From NCBI GenBank assembly GCA_022432975.1, contig CM039512.1:41709501-41773500 (forward strand): a DNA stretch of 64,000 bases. The letters are read 5' to 3'. Under the pieces are notes generated by a model that did no database searches, had not been told where the DNA came from, and worked only from the letters and a program-made list of their open reading frames with translations. Shown piece after piece: positions 59,236 to 64,000 of this stretch. The position numbers and the translations under genes are program-made. Each line of letters starts with the position of its first letter. Positions within the stretch are counted from its first letter, which is position 1. The DNA comes from Begonia masoniana. Its lineage: Eukaryota > Streptophyta > Magnoliopsida > Cucurbitales > Begoniaceae.

Positions 59236-59836
59236 GTGGCACGTTTGGGGCGTGCAGGCGCGCCCCAGCGCAGCGCGCGCGCGGGCAGCGCGGGCGCGGT
59301 GGGCGCAGTGCGTGCGCTGGCGCGCTGTCTGGGCGCGCGCGCCCAGCGGCCCTTTGAGGCCAATTTTTGTTTTTTTTCAAATTTTCCCATTTTCTCAAAT
59401 GTTTTGACCCGACATTTTCCGATGTATTTTAAACGTATTTTGAGCCCGTTTCCCAACAAGTTTTGAGGGTTCAAAAAACCCGAAAATGAGTCAAAATATT
59501 TTAGATAATTATTTTTAAATTACGTTTTAAATGCGGGGGTTGCTTAGCAACGTAGCGCACCGGGCCCGGGGCGGGTTTGGGGCGTTACATGTGAACTCGA
59601 TGACAAAGAATAGGAGGTCGACGGGTGGTGCTCGTGGCGACGGGATGTGTTTTGGCAGGGCGGGTAGACTCACGGTTAGGTGTTTTGAGAGTTTTTGGGT
59701 ATTGTTGGGATAATGATGAATTTGATGGATTTTAGTACGTTTAGATATGTTTTAGGGCGTTTGGTGACTGGAGAGAAAATAGAAAGTATTTTGTAAAGTT
59801 TTAAACGTTTTAAAAAAAAAACAGGCGGAAATGATA

Positions 59837-60198
59837 AGCTTTTAAACGGAACCACGCGGTTCGTTTTCATGAAATTTGGTTATGTTTTAAATGTATTTTG
59901 AGTCGGTGAACGGATAGCGGAGTAACGTATGAAGTGATAGTGCTATGGTGTAGAAATATTTTTTGAAGAATGAGTGAAATGTGAGAAAATGGAATGAGAA
60001 AAGAGTATGTGATGTGATAGCTTTTAAACGGAACCACGCGGTTCGTTTTCATGAAATTTGGTTATGTTTTAAATGTATTTTGAGTCGGTGAACGGATAGC
60101 GAGAGTAACGTATGAAAGTGATAGTGCTATGGTGTAGAAATATGTTTTTGAAGAATGAGTGAAATGTGAGAAAATGGAATGAGAAAAGAGTATGTGGA
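59837..60198 (+). repeat. 183-bp tandem duplication in LTR K
   Basis: AGCTTTTAAACGGAACCACG at 59837 recurs at 60020 and the copies run in parallel to about 60198. The copies differ by small indels. Confidence 0.9.
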
Positions 60199-60299
60199 TT
60201 GTGTAAGAGGGGTGTAGTTGGTGCAAGAGAAAAGGAAAGAAGGAGAAGGAAAAGAAAATGAAGGAGCGACGGGTCGCAGGAGGAAAGGAGTTGGGACGC

Positions 60300-60480
60300 A
60301 GAACCCTCTGGTTTTCCAGAGAGTTTGGCGTTCGGGCGCGGGTAGAGTGGCGCACGATCGATTAATGTTCGGGTTTCACGTTCTGGAAATCAGAACGTGA
60401 AGCGCCCGAACGCTTAAAGGCTGGCGTTCGGGCGGTTAGGCGAGGGGCGCCCGAACGTACAACTTCATGCGTTCGGTCGC
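60300..60480 (+). repeat. CGTTCGGGCG inverted repeats and hairpins in LTR K
   Basis: GCGTTCGGGCG and CGCCCGAACG recur in both orientations around a perfect 10-bp hairpin at 60376-60400 (TCACGTTCTG, loop GAAAT). A CTCTGG-TTTT-CCAGAG hairpin lies near 60305. This has the layout of O's cluster with a different core word. Confidence 0.75.
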
Positions 60481-61427
60481 CTGTGCATTTTCGGGCTTAA
60501 TTGCCCCTTCTGTCCCTCCCCTGTTTCGATAGCCTATGACCGATGCATTTTTAGTTATTTTTAATGGTTTTTGAATATTGTTTTATCTGTTTTAAACTTC
60601 AATCCAATTGTTTTAATTTTATCCAAAGGCAGTTTGTTTTCTTGAGTATAGGTTATATTAGTGTCATGTTTTGATGATCGAGGAATGAGTGATTTTAAGG
60701 GATTTCAACAATCCGAGACTTCAATTTAATGGTTTAGAAGTCGAAACGTTATGAGTGATATAAAAAGAAAAATTTACGTGGTTACGAGAGTTTAAAGTTA
60801 AGGTTACGTTAGGGTTAGTTTGCTTAAGGGTTTTGGGTTATGTTTAAAGTAAAAATGAAAAAGTTTATGTGAAAAATACGAGGGCTTAGGTAATGATTAT
60901 GTCACGGCAAGTCCGTGACGGCCCTGATCGGGTTGGGGTCGTCACAGATGTATTCATCCAACTTCTATCACACAGCTCACACCGGTGACGTCAGCAGGAT
61001 GATGTATTCATCCAACTTCTATCACACAACAGTAAAATATAGAAAACTTCAAACAACTCATATCGACAGAAAGATAATCTGATCTTCACAGATCCCATAC
61101 TCGTAGACATAAACATAGGCAGACATGAAACATGGACTCATCTAGGATACATGTAGCGGAAGACTTAATTAAAAAAAAGATCATTCTATACCCTTATAAT
61201 CATCCCCAAATTTTGGTAACCAAACTAGACAATCACAGAATCCAATATTCTAAAGAAAATCTCATTCTACTTAAACATCAGTTCATCATAAATCTTACTG
61301 ACACATTATGAGCATAACTACGGGTCATATTCGCCTGCCAGCCACAGACTTCCACCCTGAGCACCATCCTGCAACCAGCCTTAGACATCATCACTGAATT
61401 TGGAATCCTCACCTGCTAAATCTTCAC

Positions 61428-62079
61428 CTACATCATAAGGTTTAAACTATAAGCCTAATGCTTAGTTAGGAATGCAATACTAACAAGTATGCATGAATGC
61501 TCATTTTAAGAAACAAATGCTCATGAATCTTTTCTTGTTCATATTCATACTCAAAGTCTTCATTCTTGTTCATCGTTCGTATTCATCGTTCATAATCATC
61601 ATTCATGCTCATCATTCATATTCATCATTCATGTTCATCAATCATATTCTTCGTTCATGTTGTGTGGATTAAGAGAGGATTTGTGCCGGTAAAGGGAGTT
61701 GACAGTGAGAGTGTACATAGTCCCTTGCGGGTCGTAATCATGGTCCTTCCTTTTGGACAGTGACATACGCCAAACCGCCCCCAACCCTTGCTTAATTCAC
61801 GTTGCATAAGTTTTATATTCTTATCTTGTTCATGAGGAAAACATGCTCTTAAAACATTTTCATATGCATAAAACATTCATGATGCATGAACATGAGAACT
61901 CTTAACTCATCAATCTACAGAATAGTGCATTCATCCGACGTGAAATCATAACATTAAGTCAAACATCAACATAAGTAACAAACAGTAGCTTAAATAACTT
62001 CTAATCATCGTATCAGTTTCTACCTAGCATCCTTGTGATGTAGGGCCCTAATGGCCGGGAATCCTACACATTCACTTAC
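61428..62079 (-). promoter_or_regulatory. Predicted leader intron 2 of LTR N
   Basis: On the minus strand: donor ACCAG|GTAAGT (at 62079), box GGCCATTAGGGCCCTACATC, CTAACTAAGCATTAGGCTTA, acceptor TGATGTAG|GTGAAG (at 61428). Confidence 0.57.
61540..61660 (-). repeat. TTCATCATTCATA short-repeat array in LTR N
   Basis: About ten irregular TTCATCRTTCATA units inside the predicted second intron, resembling the array in H. Confidence 0.88.
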
Positions 62080-62772
62080 CTGGTTTCCTTAGCAACTTGA
62101 ACTCCTTTTCTTCAGACTTCTTCACCTAAAACATTTACATTGCAGTAGTTAAAATGAAAATCCTAATAGTCCTAATCACGAGTCATCCTAGAATCTAATA
62201 ACTAAAGTCATTCCCGAATCCCTTAGTCTAGTTCTCTGTGTGCAGTCTGAAATCCAAAACCAAAACAGCTAGGTTCAACTAACGATTAATCAGGGTCGGT
62301 TATATTAAATGTCCAGAATCGATTCGGAAATACTATTGCCAAACACCGATTAAAATGTTCCTAATATTACTCTGCCATTAAAGAATCTGAAGTCCCGAGT
62401 TCTAGCTGAAAACAGAGTTCAAAGTAGTTAACCGGTAACTACATTGCTTAAGTCTTACCTAAAAGTGTGGATAGTCGGGTGGAAACTGAAGGATCAATCG
62501 CCGACGAGGGAGTCGCTGGCAGGGAGAGAGCTCGGAAGGGTAAGAAGTCGCAGAATGGAAATATCGGCTACAGTGGGGTTTTAGCGAGGCTTAACGATTT
62601 CTATTTTCAATTTATATTACATAAATTCCTCCTTAATTACAATCCTGCCACCACACAAATAGAAATCTAATAAGCTTTGGCATTTGATTTAAATTAAAAG
62701 AACGACAATAAATGTGACAGTTAATTCCGTTAAGAGAGTCACCTGGCCAAAATTGTCGGGTGTTACAATAGT

Positions 62773-63046
62773 ATAGAGAGCAATCTAGGGTTAGGAAAAC
62801 TTAACTAATACATAAAAATATGAACAAAATCATGGAAATATGAAAAAGAAGGTTTTGGTTGTGGAAGGGCGTGCTGAGGGCGCGAGTGGTGCTGGGGGTG
62901 TACAATTTTTCATATTTTGGCACTTTTTTGCATCTCCATGCCTCTCCACAAATCTCTATGTATCTCCACGAATCTCGATGCAACTCCATGCATCTCAATG
63001 CATGCAACTTCTCGGTTTCTTGCTCATGTTGTGATGATTCTTTCTC
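62773..63046. other. Non-coding tail of the right-edge gypsy remnant
   Basis: No protein motif. At 62930-63010 there is a run of imperfect CATCTCCATG / AATCTCTATG repeats. Confidence 0.4.
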
Positions 63047-63415
63047 TCATATCTTTATGACCAAACCATGTGAGGTTTTGTACTTTGGATCTCCTTTATC
63101 TTTTAATGAATCATGGTCCTTAACTTTGAGCTTGGCTGCACATTGGTTTGCATCATTTCCTCCCTTCTCAAAAAGATTCGTCCTCAAATCTCTTGCATCA
63201 TACAAAACACTTGGATGGGAAATGGTTAGGTCATTAGATAAAAAGTAATTTTCCTTGCATGAAGGAACAAATATTTGTTTCTTTGTCATCATCACACTTT
63301 TCACTTCACTTATTGGATTTTCCCTCTTTTTGAATTCTTTTGTAATCTTTTCTTGATCCTCGCTAGCGTCCCAAAGTTTTAGTGATGTTAGGGTTACCAC
63401 CATTTCGCCTTGCAA
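63047..63415 (-). pseudogene. Degenerate gypsy pol segment with DLRTN...GGND tail
   Basis: A minus-strand open frame of 122 codons contains VKSVMMTKKQIF and later DARDLRTNLFEKGGNDANQ. DLRTNxFxxGGND is a phrase I associate with the C-terminus of some plant gypsy polyproteins; this recollection cannot be checked here. It lies only about 100 codons after the protease, so RT, RNase H and integrase appear to be missing. Confidence 0.55.
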
Positions 63416-63424
63416 AAAAGAGTA

Positions 63425-64000
63425 TTAATTCTTGAATCCATTATACTCGGCCTTCCTATCAAATTGCCAAGGTCTTCCCAAGAGTATATGTGTTGTTTGC
63501 ATCGGTACCACATCACAAAGGACCTTATCCTTATATTTTCCAATTGATAGTGCAAATTTTAATTGTTTAGTCACTTTCACTTCTCTGCAATCACTCAACC
63601 ATTGTAGCTTATAGGGCTTTGGATGCTTCTCAATTTCCATGCCCAACGTTTCTACCAATAAAGTGCTAACAACATTGGTACACTTCCACCATCAATAATC
63701 AAACTACATACCTTGTTGTTAACATGGCATCTAGTATTAAAATGTGCTCTCTTTGCATATCATCTCCATCTTCTTCAGGTTGAATGTTGAGTGCTCTCCT
63801 CGTGACCAATAACTCACCTTTGATGGGTTCCTTCACATCCACATCGCTTCAATCTTCTGGTGGTGACATTTTATCATCACTTGACTTAACACTTTTTCTA
63901 TATCACCATTATTCAATATAATCATAGATATTTTATTTAGACAATTAGAAGCAATATGACCAAATCCTTGACATTTAAAGCATTTATTTTCACGAGTCTC
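63425..64000 (-). pseudogene. gag-pol: Gypsy gag zinc knuckle and protease fragment, cut by window edge
   Basis: On the minus strand CFKCQGFGHIASNC (about 63940-63985) is a CCHC zinc knuckle. Further on, CSLIIDGG and then EIEKHPKPYKLQWL, FALSIGKYKDKVLCDVVPMQ and THILLGRPWQFDRKAEYNGF form the aspartic-protease-like region of a plant Ty3/gypsy polyprotein. The frame changes between the two parts. The usual catalytic DTGA/DSGA is replaced by a DGG-type motif, common in this sub-lineage. The element is distinct from O and extends beyond the window. Confidence 0.8.

Larger units (their letters stand above)
56748..59589 (+). mobile_element. Element L: solo LTR (family 2), nested in K
   Basis: Starts TGTAACACCCGAGATT and ends GGTTTGGGGCGTTACA, with TGTGA at 56743-56747 and 59590-59594. 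It is 2842 bp. It entered 14 bases after the predicted intron-2 acceptor of K. The 3' end GTTGCTTAGCAACGTAGCGC matches E and F in reverse. Confidence 0.92.
54972..60946 (+). mobile_element. Element K: solo LTR (family 4), nested in N, holding L
   Basis: Starts TGTAACACCCGAGTTTTCGG and ends GGTTGGGGTCGTCACA, with GATGT at 54967-54971 and 60947-60951. Without L it is about 3.1 kb. It is colinear with G through intron 2 and at the 3' end, but has a different leader and an extra 59.8-60.5 kb segment. Confidence 0.92.
53726..62767 (-). mobile_element. Element N: solo LTR, minus strand, holding K and L
   Basis: Starts TGTAACGACCCCAG and ends ATTGTCGGGTGTTACA, with ATAGT at 53721-53725 and 62768-62772. 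Without K it is about 3.06 kb. It shares with C the GACGTCA/CCGG-rich block and a 60/61-bp array, in opposite orientation. No coding domain. Confidence 0.9.

Overview
This window is repeat-dense nuclear DNA of a flowering plant, probably from heterochromatin. I cannot name the species. I found no host gene, rRNA, tRNA or CRISPR array. Almost every base belongs to Ty3/gypsy-type LTR retrotransposons inserted into one another. Matching 5-bp target-site duplications (TSDs) let the insertions be peeled apart like a stack.

Regions 1-30354: the oldest layer is a minus-strand gypsy element, D. Its LTR-like sequence lies at 1-1140 and 16053-18840, and its broken pol lies at 18860-19062 and 29357-29990. 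D was hit by three elements. (i) Element A (1146-16047, minus, TSD CAAAT) has two LTRs but almost no coding sequence. (ii) A tandem TRIM (17116-18619, TSD CAAAC) has the layout LTR-internal-LTR-internal-LTR. (iii) Element O (19063-29351, plus, TSD ATAGG) is a chromodomain-bearing gypsy element of Tekay/Del type with all gag-pol domains but several stops and frameshifts. Inside A sits solo LTR B (4869-13908, ATCTT), and inside B sit solo LTR C (6599-8691, GTAAA), a TRIM (8709-9529, AGTCA) and solo LTR H (9944-12646, CCGAG).

Regions 30355-48716: a unit of about 0.9 kb (U) is tandemly duplicated. Copy 1 carries solo LTRs E (30711-33276, ATAAT) and F (33334-38357, TAAAC/TAAAT), and F holds G (35217-37974, AATTG). 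Copy 2 carries an unclassified 1.3-kb insert and solo LTR I (40701-48337, GATGA), and I holds J (42916-48007, GTTTC). Each copy preserves the other's empty insertion sites.

Regions 48717-64000: LTR-like sequence P is interrupted by M (49391-53175, GTTTT) and N (53726-62767, ATAGT). N holds K (54972-60946, GATGT), and K holds L (56748-59589, TGTGA). The right edge carries a minus-strand gypsy gag/protease fragment.

The most interesting signal is a shared architecture in the LTRs. Although several families differ greatly in sequence, nearly all large LTRs carry the same predicted spliced leader. It has a first intron, a short exon ending CAG, a strong donor GTAAGT followed by a GGCC-type hairpin and CTACAYC, a TACTAAG-like branch site, and an acceptor reading GTGTAG|GTGA. 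The predicted second intron is also where most of the minisatellites sit. Other shared modules are a perfect AGAATGGCTTC hairpin at the presumed promoter/leader junction and GATC-rich inverted-repeat clusters near the LTR 3' end. All splice calls are predictions from sequence.
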